Positions 27,601-38,800 of a stretch of DNA of 64,000 nt are shown piece by piece; the first letter of the stretch is position 1; the number at the start of each line of letters is the position of its first letter. Source of the DNA: Typha latifolia (Eukaryota; Streptophyta; Magnoliopsida; Poales; Typhaceae). Where the stretch lies: the NCBI GenBank assembly GCA_019914945.1, contig CM034113.1, positions 1,488,001 through 1,552,000 on the forward strand. The letters run 5' to 3'. A program made the position numbers and the translations under genes. A model generated the notes under the pieces. The model was not told where the DNA came from. It was given only the letters and a program-made list of their open reading frames with translations, and ran no database searches.

Positions 27601-30600
27601 TGAGTCAACTTTCATTTATCGGTGACTCAAGTGGGATGAAACACTCGTATTACCATGAACAATAACCATTCTTCTCACTTCTCAACCTTTTATTTCCTTT
27701 AGGCCTCTTAGAAAACCAGATATATTTAATGCTTCTTGCTTGTGAAAAGTAGGAGGCAGGTCACGTCTAGGCGCTCGATAGGCAGTTAATGGGGCACCTT
27801 GGTGGTAAGTCAGGCACCAGAGATAGGTGATGACTTGTTAACAATTCTAGAACAGGTATTAGGAATAAACTCCTATTCCTACTTGGTCCCCAACCCTACC
27901 TATCATTCAAGTTGTAAGGGGCTCTAACTCCTATTAAATGGGTGTTTTGCCATAGATGTTATTATTCTCATCCTTTCTCTCTCTTCTATTCTTGTAAGGA
28001 TTAGTAAATACAACAACCATTACGGGGAAGAGCAACAACTAGAAGGATGTTGTAACTACTCTAAGACCACTCTTGCAGTAGCAACGACAACAATTGCCTC
28101 TATGCATGAAATAAGAAGTTTTCCTACGGATTCATATGAATATCTTAATGTCTCACAGCTTTAGTCTCATATGACTGCCTTAGTTTTAGGTGCCCACCAA
28201 CTTAGTGCCTACAGTCTTATAAAACATTGGACGAAACCTTAAGATTAGAGATTGTATGGTTGATTGATTTCAAAGTTGTTGGTCTAGAAAGTTTTCCGTT
28301 CTTCCCTACCCCATTTGATGCTTTAGTCATTGCTTTCAAGTTACGGGGCTTATTCTGTCTGCTGGACTTACACAATGAAGTATATGCTTGTTCCATGTTA
28401 TTTTTGTAATTGGAAAATTCGTGATCAAACTAAGTCATTTATAATGTATTTTTTCCCTAGTAGTGTGAACTGGTACAATGTTTGATGAAACATGAAGCAA
28501 AAAGAAGCATATTGATTCAACCTTGAAGGAATTGTTTGAATCGCTCGAGTGTATGAGGAAGGGCTCAAGGCCACCCATCGAACGAATTTCACATGTTTTT
28601 CAACAGAATCTAAAGTGTCCAAAGTGTTTGAAGTCCGTTCAAATGGATTTTCAACATTTTTTGCCCAAAAGCAAAAGTTGCCAAAGTGGTCGAAACTTGT
28701 TTGAACAAGTATTGGAAGGATTTTGTGAGAAATGCGAGAAATGCAATGTTCATACGTGATACGAACTATTTATCGAGTCATTGGAACACACCAGAACAAA
28801 TGTGACTTATTCTGGTTCGGAAGATTTTGGTTTTGGGCTTTCCTTTTGGGATCTATAAATGGGAAAGAATGTCAGCGGAGTTTGCTGCAGGCAGACATAC
28901 ATTTTGGTGAAGATCAGTATAGGATTTTTTTATCGTTCATGACAGGGAAATTTCTACTTCGTTGTTTTATGTCTTGGTGGAGTTATAAGAAAAACAGTGA
29001 TTGTGATCGCTGCTTTCTTGAGAGTAATTAAGGCATGCTATTTACCTTTAGGGATTCTGAAGTTGCAGACCAATCAGAAGGTGCATATTCTTCATATTCG
29101 GTTGCAGGTGACAATGGGCAATCTGTAAGTAAATTTGTAACTGCAGATTTTCATAGTGATTATTTTGATCCTAGAGAAAGGATCCGTGTGCTTTTATTTT
29201 TAGTTAGTAAGGGTTTTTTTCACGTAAAAACTTTTGATGTTTGAGTGTTTTACATGCTTATTTTATTTTGTTATACATCTGATTTTGATTCAAGAACAGT
29301 ATAGATCAGTTTTCAAAATTCACCATGCACTTCTTTTAGTTCATCATTTTGATAATTGATCTTATATATTTGATATCGTTATTTTTCTTTAATATCCAGT
29401 CATCCTTTTGATATCTTGCTTCAATATTTTCTCTCTGGTCCTCTTTCTATAATCTTTTATGGAATTTAGTTAGAAAATTTGATGAGCAGAATTTTCCTAA
29501 GTTGCTGAGTCTGTCTCCAGCGAGCAAGTAGGATATGCTTTCTTGATTAAGGAACACTTGATAATTCAGCAAATCGAACCTATTTGATTGAGATGATGTG
29601 CTTTAAAATTGTATCAGTCATATGCTTGTATATTTGTTGAATCTCCATAATGATCTAGGAGATCAAATAGGATGGTAGTATCTGATGTTGGAAGAAACCT
29701 TATGCAACATTTCCAGTGCTTCTGTGGTAAAACTATACAAGTATGAAGATGAATTAGGTCAATAATACATTTAGGTTGCTGGCATCCATTTTGACTATAT
29801 TGGTTTGGTTTCATGTAGATACTGCACCTCTGGCATTCTATTAATTCACATGTCAATTATACAATACTCATGTGACTGAAAGCTTCATCTCAAAAGACTC
29901 CATATATGTTGTTAAATCTCATATTTCCTGCCAACACCTCCGGCAATTGCTCAGGGTATGAGATGCCGAATGTTAAGTATCTTGTTTCCTAGGAGCGAAT
30001 TCCGACAGGTATGACAAATGCAGTATCTCCTTGATGATTATGGTGATACTATTGGAGTGCCCAACATTTATATTTAATGCCACTCATCCCTAGCTGGTAC
30101 TTGCTTAGTTGCTTCTTCCTAGTTTCAGGGTAATTTGTTAACAAGGAAAGTGTTCTATCCACTGTATCTGCTTGATTTGATATGGTTTACTTTTATCTCT
30201 TGGGTGGTTTCCAGTGGTGCTTTGATTACTCTCCATGTAATTTTCCAATGAAGAGAACTGTTACAAAGTTTCTCTTCCCATTATCCAATCAAAAACTGTA
30301 ACCAGCATGTATAAAATGTAAGTGACCTTCAAGAAAATGTTTCCCAGTTATTTGCATATCAAGTGTAATATTTGCTTAAGAAGAATTTACTGATATAGTT
30401 TGTCGTTGTCTTTTAGTAGGAATAAAGATGAACTTCTGTCAGAGTAGGGACTTCAAAAGGATAAAGATGGCCATGGCAAGAGGTAAGCTCCAACTGCTGC
30501 TGAGGACGTCCGCGTAGTCGTTTTTAAGTCCACAACCACCACTGGAACCCGTTTAGATCGCATGCCCTCCGAAATCGTTTCTCCAACGAGCAGCCATGGT

Positions 30601-31677
30601 GGTGGGGTGGAGGGATGGGTGTTTGTTCTGAGTTTGGCGGGAAAGACTAGTTCAAAAGCTTCTCCTGTAAGTTGTCTCAGGATTCCCTCCCCCCCATGGC
30701 TTTCCTTTGGCATAAGAAAAGTCAGACGTCCGTGTTGTCAGCGCAGAATCTAAGGCACCATTACATTGCTCTTTTGGCAAAATGGTGGAAACTTCTGGGC
30801 TACGGATATACATGGAAAGATATTGTCCTTCGTTTCTTACTATCAGCGCAGAACCCAAGAGAAAGAAGCACAGACAGTGGATTAATCCTTGGAACCGGAC
30901 AGCATTGCCTGAAGATTCACTCCCTCTGATATTTACACGGTCAAGTCTCACTACAACATCATCATCAACTTTTCCAATGTCAAACCATCTCTAAGACCAG
31001 AATTTCAGGCATGGACAGACAGACTCCATAACAGGAAAAATCTGATCAAGAAAGGCTTTATTAGCCAATCTGAATGCCCTCTCTGTAATGCCAATTTGGA
31101 CATCTTTTTTTCGTTTTTCTTTCTTAAATGCAATTTAACCTTCTCCGTTGTTAACCACTTCTCTTCAAAGATGGCAGCTAGTTTGAGCGACGTGAGAGTG
31201 TGCGTTCTGTCCGAATTACATAAAATTGTGGGCATGATTCTGACGAGTTTTTGACCAAAATATTATACTGCTCAAATTAGTTTCTAAACTGTACAAGAGT
31301 AAAATCGCTATCTTAGACCAGGAAGCATACTAAGTTTTTAACCAAAATTATTGTTTTTCCGTGAAGATGCGGACTATCTGCTGCACACTGCACCACGGCG
31401 AAGAAGGCCCCCTTCTGGGGGGCCAAGCCATCAGTGAGATACCATTCTAGAAGAGCTAGAATTCTAACCTTGTGTCAGGACCTACGAGAGCTAAGGGATA
31501 GTCTCAGGTAGAAAATCTACCAAAGCTAGGCAGGTAGATAGACTCATTTCCTGCTTTCCTGCTGCTAAGGAGAGCAAGAAACTAAATCAAATGATAGTTT
31601 TTTTCACCATCGCCCTTTTTTTTGTAGGTACTAAGAGTCTTCTCACTACCAACCAGCAGACATCATCATCTGGCTAA
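19977..31677 (+). CDS. Unidentified small protein encoded by seven exons
   Basis: I do not recognise this protein. Seven segments bounded by AG and GT sites keep phase without a stop: 19977-20141, 28891-28916, 29052-29124, 29490-29527, 29993-30008, 30443-30482, 31628-31677 (TAA at 31675-31677), 408 nt in all, 135 residues (130 from the ATG at 19992, whose context, G at -3 and +4, is better). The N-terminal third is hydrophobic/aromatic (VYWRALSRCHPGLPWKVSLL, then SEVDFLEYLLSIMHQ). The middle is acidic and Ser/Gly-rich (ADIHFGEDQDSEVADQSEG). The end is basic (SEFRQSRDFKRIKMAMAR) with a Ser/Thr/Gln tail. No signal peptide or known domain is visible. The last acceptor has a strong pyrimidine tract. 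The second intron is 8.7 kb of transposon debris, and the last intron holds an L1 fragment. The chain is an inference from phase alone; individual small exons could be wrong. Confidence 0.45.
20790..20960 (+). mobile_element. RTE-type LINE reverse-transcriptase remnant
   Basis: Translation on the plus strand gives SLKLKLKFSKIAIRLAILYG, followed in a shifted frame by EQHMQKLGGAMTRRLRC. Both match the order of the conserved plant RTE-type LINE block (LKLKGKFY..A.RPA.LYG.E, then QH..KM..AEMRMLRW). Stops and frameshifts show it is long dead. It lies in the large second intron of the unidentified gene, in the same orientation. Confidence 0.65.
21096..21181. repeat. Perfect 43-bp tandem duplication
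   Basis: Two identical copies of a 43-bp unit beginning gggtaaagtttaggg start at 21096 and 21139. The absence of any mismatch means the duplication is recent. It is within the large intron of the unidentified gene. Confidence 0.95.
21883..22460. mobile_element. TIR transposon (MITE-type), 578 bp, with 6-bp target duplication
   Basis: The element begins CTAAGGTTTCCAGT and ends with the exact inverse ACTGGAAACCTTAG (14/14). The hexamer AAGGAT directly abuts both ends (21877-21882 and 22461-22466). The interior contains a CT-rich run and no transposase frame, so the element is non-autonomous. The TSD length is closest to hAT-like elements (5-8 bp), but the superfamily is not proven. Its host is the second intron of the unidentified gene. 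Confidence 0.8.
23964..24230 (+). repeat. Tandem ~100-113-bp units of a locally dispersed repeat
   Basis: Units sharing atagcatgatccataaaaa, aagtcatcttttagtgaat and acatgaatgtggatag begin at about 23964, 24062 and 24175 (spacing 98 and 113 bp). The preceding 270 bases (ggaactaaaagag, gtgaaataccttcta words) are repeated near 26770-27000. Copies of the same unit recur at 27020-27130, and inverted at about 27150-27400. Confidence 0.6.
24658..24690. repeat. Compound (CA)n(TA)n microsatellite
   Basis: A CA run passes directly into a TA run, next to the left end of the GC-rich TIR element at 24700. Confidence 0.9.
24700..25273. mobile_element. GC-ended TIR element rich in ggcac/gtgcc words
   Basis: The left end reads gatggccgtgccgg and the right end, on the opposite strand, gatggccgtgctgg (13/14). 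Both ends carry about 70-120 bp dense in gtgccgaccggcac-type palindromic words, around an AT-rich core of about 370 bp. The core has no protein frame that I can support. No target duplication is obvious. The contrast of GC-rich palindromic arms in AT-rich DNA marks it as an inserted non-autonomous element. Confidence 0.6.
25947..26118. repeat. 86-bp tandem duplication
   Basis: Two diverged copies of an 86-bp unit start at 25947 and 26033. They share gttagaaggatgaggatgtc/gttagaaagatgaggacgtc and ctcgaggttggccagt. The copies differ at many positions, so the duplication is older than the one at 21096. Confidence 0.8.
26880..27450. repeat. Large imperfect inverted repeat (foldback-like)
   Basis: The left arm at about 26930-27100 (taccttctaattaatgtgaaa, gggcggattagatagtatgatctataaaa, aaaagataaagtcat) recurs in reverse complement at about 27275-27450. 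The arms are roughly 170-200 bp with a loop near 27130-27240. The left arm is also a direct repeat of 23900-24000. Arm ends are not sharp. Confidence 0.55.
30690..31250 (+). mobile_element. L1-type LINE fragment, ORF2 C-terminus (zf-RVT region)
   Basis: The plus strand gives HHYIALLAKWWKLLGYGYTW, then YTVKSHYN and HNRKNLIKKGFISQSECPLC. These correspond in order to the plant L1 ORF2 tail: ALLAKWWW, the TVKSAY motif, and the zf-RVT segment LHNRL...NL..RG....C..C. Frames are broken between the blocks and the end is truncated. It sits inside the last inferred intron (30483-31627) of the unidentified gene. Confidence 0.65.
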
Positions 31678-32821
31678 GTCTTGTCGATATGAACGATGAA
31701 TATTTTGGTTAAAAGGGAATCACAACGTAATTCTATCTTATAAATCTTTTTTATATCTTCACAATGAAATATTTTTATGACCAAAATTGATAACCCAGCA
31801 CAAACTTACAATAATCTATTTTTTTAAGTCTTTTAAAAAACTTATTAATTTACTCAGAATTACCGTTGTGACAGCATTTCACTGTTGCACTAATTTGAAA
31901 ATTAGTTTGAACATCGTACTACTTTTGGGAAATATTTTTTACTGTGTCAACACTGTAACAGTACTTTCGTCAAAAACTCTGCTTCTCATCATTAACCGGC
32001 GAAAACTTTAGGAGGAGTGCAATGCCAACTTTGGAATTCATATTTGGAGAAAATAGGAGTATTTCTACCCGTGTAGAAGGATCTCCTTCGCTGAGTTCCA
32101 GACTTCCAGTCCTTCGCTCCTTGTAAATCCCCCTCCCACGCCGCCCTTCTTGATTAGGTGCTTGCCCTCTTTTCTCTAAAAAAGAAATAAATGAATAAAA
32201 ATTGCAACTTGCAGTGATCGTTCGGCACAATACAATTGGAAAATAAATACACAAGACAGGAGCATAACTTAAAATACAGTAATGCTACAAATTATTTCTA
32301 GAATATCATAAAATTTCCCTCTAAAAGGAATCAATATAGCATTCCATCTCCTTGTCTGATACCAAAAGGAACAAATTTAAAGCACCTGTAATTGATGATT
32401 TAATAGTAGAGGTGACTCCACTTCAGACCTCACTAAAAAGAACTAGAAATAAAAGAGAAAAATAATTTTTTTTAAAAAAAGAAGGAAAACAATCTTCAAT
32501 AAAATTATCAAAAGACTTGTTTCCTCTTGTGCATAAGTCAAGTGCATGAGTTAAAAATACAAACATGGAGATGTGCCACCAGCACTACCAAAATTGAAGA
32601 TGAGGTTACAATAAAAAGTAAAGAACATTTCATTGTTAAGTAAAATATTACACACTTTAAAAGCCTTGAAGGAATGGCACATTTGCTATAAGTAAACGAA
32701 TTGAGTTAATAAGCTGCATCTTACTCCATATAATTAGTACCACAAGAAGAAAAAAAAGGAGAGAGGCAAAATGGGAGCATGGACATTCTCCCGGAAGAAT
32801 AAAATTGCTTTCAAGTCCAGA
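31678..32821. other. Convergent 3' region between the unidentified gene and the GDT1-like gene
   Basis: About 1.1 kb that should contain the two 3' UTRs. It is AT-rich, with an A/T-rich stretch near 32450-32480. No ORF, repeat structure or RNA gene was recognised. Confidence 0.5.
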
Positions 32822-35800
32822 TTACAAAGGAGGATAGAAGTATGATGACAAAGAAAACATCAAGAATAGAAAGCCCCCGACAGTCGCAACCGTGCGTTGT
32901 GAAATTTTGGATGCCAACATGCTACCTCCCACTACTGCAACTGATGTGCATATTGTGTGGCCTATTGTTGCTCCAACTGCAACTCCAATGGCATTCTTGT
33001 GGGTCGCCAGCTGCATGATGCAAACAAATTGAGGGTGACCCACTACAGTCAAGAAGAAATACTGTGCAAGATAACCAGAAGTCCAGAATTTTAACTTCCT
33101 ATGCGACAATTACATTGATGTCATGAGAATGCTAATACGATCAGGAAGTCGAAATCTTATTTAGTAAAATGGTAAGTGTGATGAAGTCAAATGCGTAAAT
33201 ATGCCACTGACAAAGTGCCCAAAACTGCACAGTACCAGCATTTGTCCCACTAGGAAGAATACTTAAGACTTTTCTTTTTCAGGTGAAGGTATATTGTCAA
33301 GCAAGAAAGAAAAGAAGGAAGAAAGAAAGAAAGCTACCACTCTGTGCTTCTGTATGCTAGGTTGGACGGTTGGGGAATATGAGAACTATTGCATCCTTAG
33401 AAGGAAAGCTTAGCATGCTTCTCAGTTTATTTTGAATCTTTATGGATAACAGCTACGATAAGATGCATGATATATCAGTGAACTTAAATTAATCTAGAAT
33501 CAACTTCACAATTCAGATAATTGCTAAGTTACATTTTGAGAATGTGATTTCGTTCCTCTACTAAAACAGGATGTTGCAGGCTAAATATATGTACGGAAAA
33601 AAATTTCAGATTGGTTTTCACCATTATCTACGTAAAAATCAATATAACTGAGGTGCCTGGCTTCGTAGGTGAGAAGCAGGCACATTTATTGCCAGTAGCA
33701 AATTCTAGTATACAATAGCCCTATGTACAAAAAGGGTCGTGATTCTGTTAAGACTTGCGGAACAGCTGGAAAACTTTCTGTGTGTCATATAACGCAAACT
33801 TAACAGCTTTAATGTTTGTTAAAGAAGATGAATGTTATAATGTTTGTTAAAAATGGTAAGAACTAGGTGTTATGCTGCACTCTCATGCTACCCAACAATG
33901 AAAATGGTTCACAGCGGATGTTCTTCAGATATTATTGCGTTATCTACTAATGTACAAGCAAATCTATCAACTTTACTTTTGTATCTATGCTAGTATTTCT
34001 TTGAAAATTGAGAAGTTGAACAAAGAATAGATCATATAATCAACATCTTTAACATGGATGAACTGCAGTCTTACTTGAATCCGGAACCAACATCAGAACA
34101 AATAGACAAACTGGTTTAAAACCTTGGATAAACTAAATATGCCTTGACTGATTTTTGAACCAACAGAGAGAAGAAACAGGAGAGTAAAGTAGTAAACTAG
34201 TGTTACCAGCTTAAACTTCAATTATGTTATATTAAACTCGAGTCTTAGTCAATAGTCATATATAAAAATGTCAAGATGTTCTTAAAGATTCAAATTTTGC
34301 TTAAAGGTAATTTATGTAGATGCTGTCACTTCAGTAGGGTTGGTAAGGTCTGCCCACCTGTTGTTGCATTCAACACACAGCCTACAATTTATCACACTAT
34401 AATGATAAGGCCACCTATATCATTGCTTCTACATAGCTTAGTTTATATCTTGCCATCTTCATACTAGCATTGGCAGGAGCCACATGGCATAAGATGTCAT
34501 TATCTCTGAAAGTATGCTACAAATAGCAAGGAATGGACATCTCTATATAAATCATTTCTGAAAAATAGTAGCTTACCGCAATTGTTGCTATTTGGCTACG
34601 ATCCCCCCATTCAGCCAGAAAGGTCAATATAAATGACTGCACAAAATTAGAAGCTTGATTAACCCAAAACATCTTGACAAGTAGTAGGAATATCATAAAT
34701 ATTACTTTTTAGGACAAGGGGATATTCGAGAGGCATCTATCCATTGCATAGATGCTAAACAAAAGAAGAATTTGTATAAATTTAATTGCATAGACAGAAA
34801 AGGCTTTGAGATTCTGGGGCTTCCGTTACAAAATCATCTAACTCCAAGAAAAAGATTATTTTTAAGTGAGTAAGGCTAGATTAATGCAAACCTCTAAAAA
34901 TATTGGTGTACAAAATCTTGAAAAGAAGCGGCGAAATGTAGTTTTTCCTTGCCCTGCCTCAAGTTTCTCTTCTACCTGAAAACGTTGCATCAATTGATAT
35001 GTTAATAAATAAATTGCAAGACTCAAGATTTCTTAAAAAAACACTTTATTCGGTAATCCACATTTTGTTTCTTTCACAAATATAGGTTACCAACATGGCA
35101 CAACCAAAAGTTCGCAAGGCTCCGAAAAGAAAATGAGAGATCACATCAAGTGAGTTCAACCCTCTGGGAATTGGTTGTGCCCCACCTAAGACTAAGGGAA
35201 TTTGTAAAAATAATACAACAACCTGGCAGTTTGGCTGAGCAACCCTTTGAAAGTTCTTTGGACATGGAAAGAATCCAAATAGACTTGGAACTAAGTGAAC
35301 AATAAAGTAGAGTTCAGTAGGACGGATATATACTCTTTCTCAAACTCAATGGAGCTTACATAAATTATTCTCTCTTTTTTGTGCTCTAATTGTAGGGGGC
35401 AAGTACATAGGTGCAGGAGTTGAATGCTCTCAATATACTCAATAGAGACAGCAACAAAATGTTTTTCATTTTATCTTTTTTGTCCTACTATTTGTTATTC
35501 TATTTGCATATTACAAATGGTGTCATTTCCTTTTATATCTTATTCTTCTATATCAGTTATCTGCGGACTGTATATTGTTATACTCACAGGCATATCTTCA
35601 GTACTAAATTGACTACTAAAGAGGAAAGAAGCCAGAAAAACAGAATGAAACCACTTCTTAGTTTTTGCATCAAATTAGATATCGTCGTCAATGGAATGGA
35701 AGCATGCTGTAAAACCAGTTATGCTAGACGAGTGAGGATTTTACTACTTCCTGGTAACTGAAACCATTTCTTAGTTTTGGTATAGTTATAGCTATCACAA

Positions 35801-38800
35801 ATCTTTAACACCAACTGAAACTGCTTATGATCGTGCAAGTTCTATATAATAAATTATATTTCATATTCATGCTGGTCGGAGTCAGCTAGAAGAATCGTCT
35901 CCCAGAGGCCAGCTCAGCACATGGATTTCTACGAGGGGTATCTTGAATCTTCTATCATCACTTAAAATCATGGTTCAGATGATAGTTCTCCCCCTCTTTT
36001 ACACCTCCAACTTAAGTCAAACCGGAGAATCACCATACCATACTGCTTGTAAACAAGAAAAGACAAAAAAGTTAAACATTTAGCTCATTAAAAGAAACAT
36101 ACCTCTTCTATTTCCTTCTTCTGAGATGCCTTGGAATCAGATTTCCATGCAATGTATAATAACCGCAACCCAAAAAACGCATAGAGCACTAAACAGAAAG
36201 GAAGAAAAATGAAAGATACATCAGCAAGATCTAAATGCTTATGAGGAACCATCTCCATTACATCAAAATAATACAGCAAAGAAAAATGTGGAAATAAACA
36301 TGATAGTACATTCTTTCAGCTGATAGTTCAAACTTCTAAAAGCCTTCGAGCATTATGTAATAGTCCTAATTTAACTGAGGTTAAGTCCTAATCAGATAAC
36401 TCTAACCTAACCAGATATCTTCCTATGCTGAAATTTGGGTGAGTAATAGGATTAGAAGATTACTTACTAGATAATGAAAAGGCAACCTAAGAGCGTTATT
36501 CTAACCTAATCTAATTATCATCTATTTAACAGCCTTGATAGCCTTCATAGCCTTGAGAGAGAGAGAGAGAGAGAGTTGATCATTTCTCTAAGAAGCAGTC
36601 ATTTAGGCGGCATATATTTATATGTGGTCTGGCCGCATGAGGACAGAATATGCATGTGCCTACATGTGTAGATAGCATAATGCATATTTTCCCTCATATG
36701 AATAGCATTTGTTCATATGCATATGTTCCTGCATATGCATATGATAATTATAATATCTATTCTTGTTACACCTATCGGTATTTATCAAATTTCCAGGTTA
36801 TAATCGTCAACTTATATTTAGCTATCACTTGTTAATTTACTTGAGAGATAATATGCTTACCAAATGTCCCCTTCATGGATAGGGTTTTGATGAAAAGGAC
36901 CCAATATATCATAAAGCTTACTTTACCTATTTATTAATCTAATCATTCAAAGAAACCATTTAATAAACTCATACAAAAACAATGACAACCGAGCCTGTAC
37001 TCCTAGCATGCATACAAACACTATATTTCAAAATTGCAAGATAAGATAAGCAAGCACCTAGGTACTACATATGCAATATGCAATGACTTGGCTGACCTCA
37101 TACCATGAGTGTTTTTCATAAGACTGAAATTGATCAAAGATTCAAAATAAAGTTTTTTTGCACACAGAAGCTGAGGGCTCACTTTATACAGTGTAGGAAC
37201 CCCATTCCTCTCTTCTTCTCTAAACACTAGGCCATTTATTTATTTGACTAGGCCCCTTTCTTGCTTTAACGTCTAAACATGTAGTCCTTCAAGAATTTTA
37301 TCTTTCAAGGTCATTCTTTACTATGTACTATCCAATTTACACTCATTTTGGTTCCACTACAGGAAATGCATGATTTCTATTAAACTTTCATTGTGCTTCA
37401 ATCTGCTTACCAACTTTTTGTGCACATGACTTCTTGGAATCTTATCCACAAAACATAAATCTTTACAACATGATGTCGTATATTGAGACTAAATACTTGT
37501 ATAATTGTCAGCCATGCATCTGTGGGATTTCTATGTAATTTTTTTTCTTTGGTGGCAAGTAGATGTGTTTAGAAATGCCAAGGAAAGGGTATGATAATGT
37601 TGAAAGCCAAATAGCCAATAAATTAGACAATTTTCAAGAAGCAGTGATCATTAAACACATATTAAAAGGAGTTCAACAGTTTCTATAGAAGGTATCTCTG
37701 AATTTTTCTATCTCGAATTGTTGTGAGTTGTGACACCGCAAATTGAAGATTTTGATATTTTCACTTTCCAAATTAATATTGCATGAGGGTGCTGTCATTT
37801 ATGATGCTTCAAATGTAATGTCTAGGGAAATCAAAAGGTGTACATCTTTACACTATAGAAGGAGATGGAGAATACAGCAAGCCTTAACAGTCACACAAGT
37901 AATGCCGTCTCCAAAAAAGTAAAAAGGCAATTCAGATATCTTCATTTTATTTTCTCAAGATTCTTACAACTATGCCTAGCTTTGAGTTTTTATCTTTACG
38001 GTAACCAGTATTCATTTTGATCTTGCCATTATATTAACCAATAAGCAATAGTGCATCTATTAGGCATGACCCAGGAAGAGTTTCAAAAACAATTATTGCC
38101 AAAGCAGAGCTTCTAGTCTTCAAAGCATTAACTCTTAGCTGAAGCGGCCTAAGCTAGCTAATATGATCCAAGACTGAATTGAGTCCGAATTCATGTTAGC
38201 ATGAGTCCCTAAATTGTAGAAATTTATAGTCTGCGCAGTTCTGGGAGAATAATCAGCAAATATTCAATAAGACGTCTGAAAAATATGAAACTAGAGCGAT
38301 TAAATAGGCGATGTCATTATGCGTTTTCATGTGCAGATTTTCTACAAATTCTGGCTTTATCTAAGAATAAACCACGATCTAATCAAGGGAGACTCATAAG
38401 CTAGATGAATATGATGAATTCTTAGTTTGTTATAGTTACCTTACAACTCTTTACTTTATTTCTTCATAAATAGGGCCTCATAACTTGTATTTTGGGAATA
38501 CATAAAATGATGAATTGAGTTAGATTAGTCTTCTCCCTATCTCCCTCGCCTCAAACTCCTCCCTCAGCACCCCTCTCAGCCCTAGTCAACCCTACCTCTT
38601 GTATGGCTTTCTTCCTTAGTCTAGCCACGACGACTTATTATTGTCATCACCAACCCTTGTTCTGTATCAATAGTATTAGAACCAACGTTCTTTGACATGC
38701 CATCAGACCTTGGAGATAATGATGTACACGGCAATTACCGAGTTAAGGTCGACCATCATTTAGAGTAATTGCCTTCTACATGAGATGAAGAATAAAGGCA

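Larger units (their letters stand above)
20142..28890. other. 8.7-kb second intron of the unidentified gene, transposon-filled
   Basis: The space between exons 2 and 3 of the inferred gene holds the RTE remnant, the TIR element at 21883, the GC-ended element at 24700 and the foldback repeat, all listed separately. The stretches 22467-23690, 25274-25946, 26119-26880 and 27450-28890 are without recognisable genes. The segment 26200-26640 is GC-richer and purine-rich, and 28500-28860 looks LTR-like (gtttgaac words), but neither could be assigned. Confidence 0.5.

Noticed and set aside
28523..28759. Cys-rich ORF with CPKC and CEKCEKC motifs
   Set aside because: It looks like a zinc-binding peptide, but the DNA is LTR-like repetitive text (gtttgaac words); no splice context or homology is recognisable.
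30453..30713. Minus-strand 86-codon ORF and the overlapping plus-strand 63-codon ORF
   Set aside because: No domain; the region is intron next to an L1 fragment. An alternative exon 30557-30666 keeps phase with exon 7 but has a poor acceptor and no downstream partner.
31038..31235. Functional zinc-finger gene from the C..C motif of the L1 fragment
   Set aside because: The motif belongs to a truncated zf-RVT remnant with broken frames.
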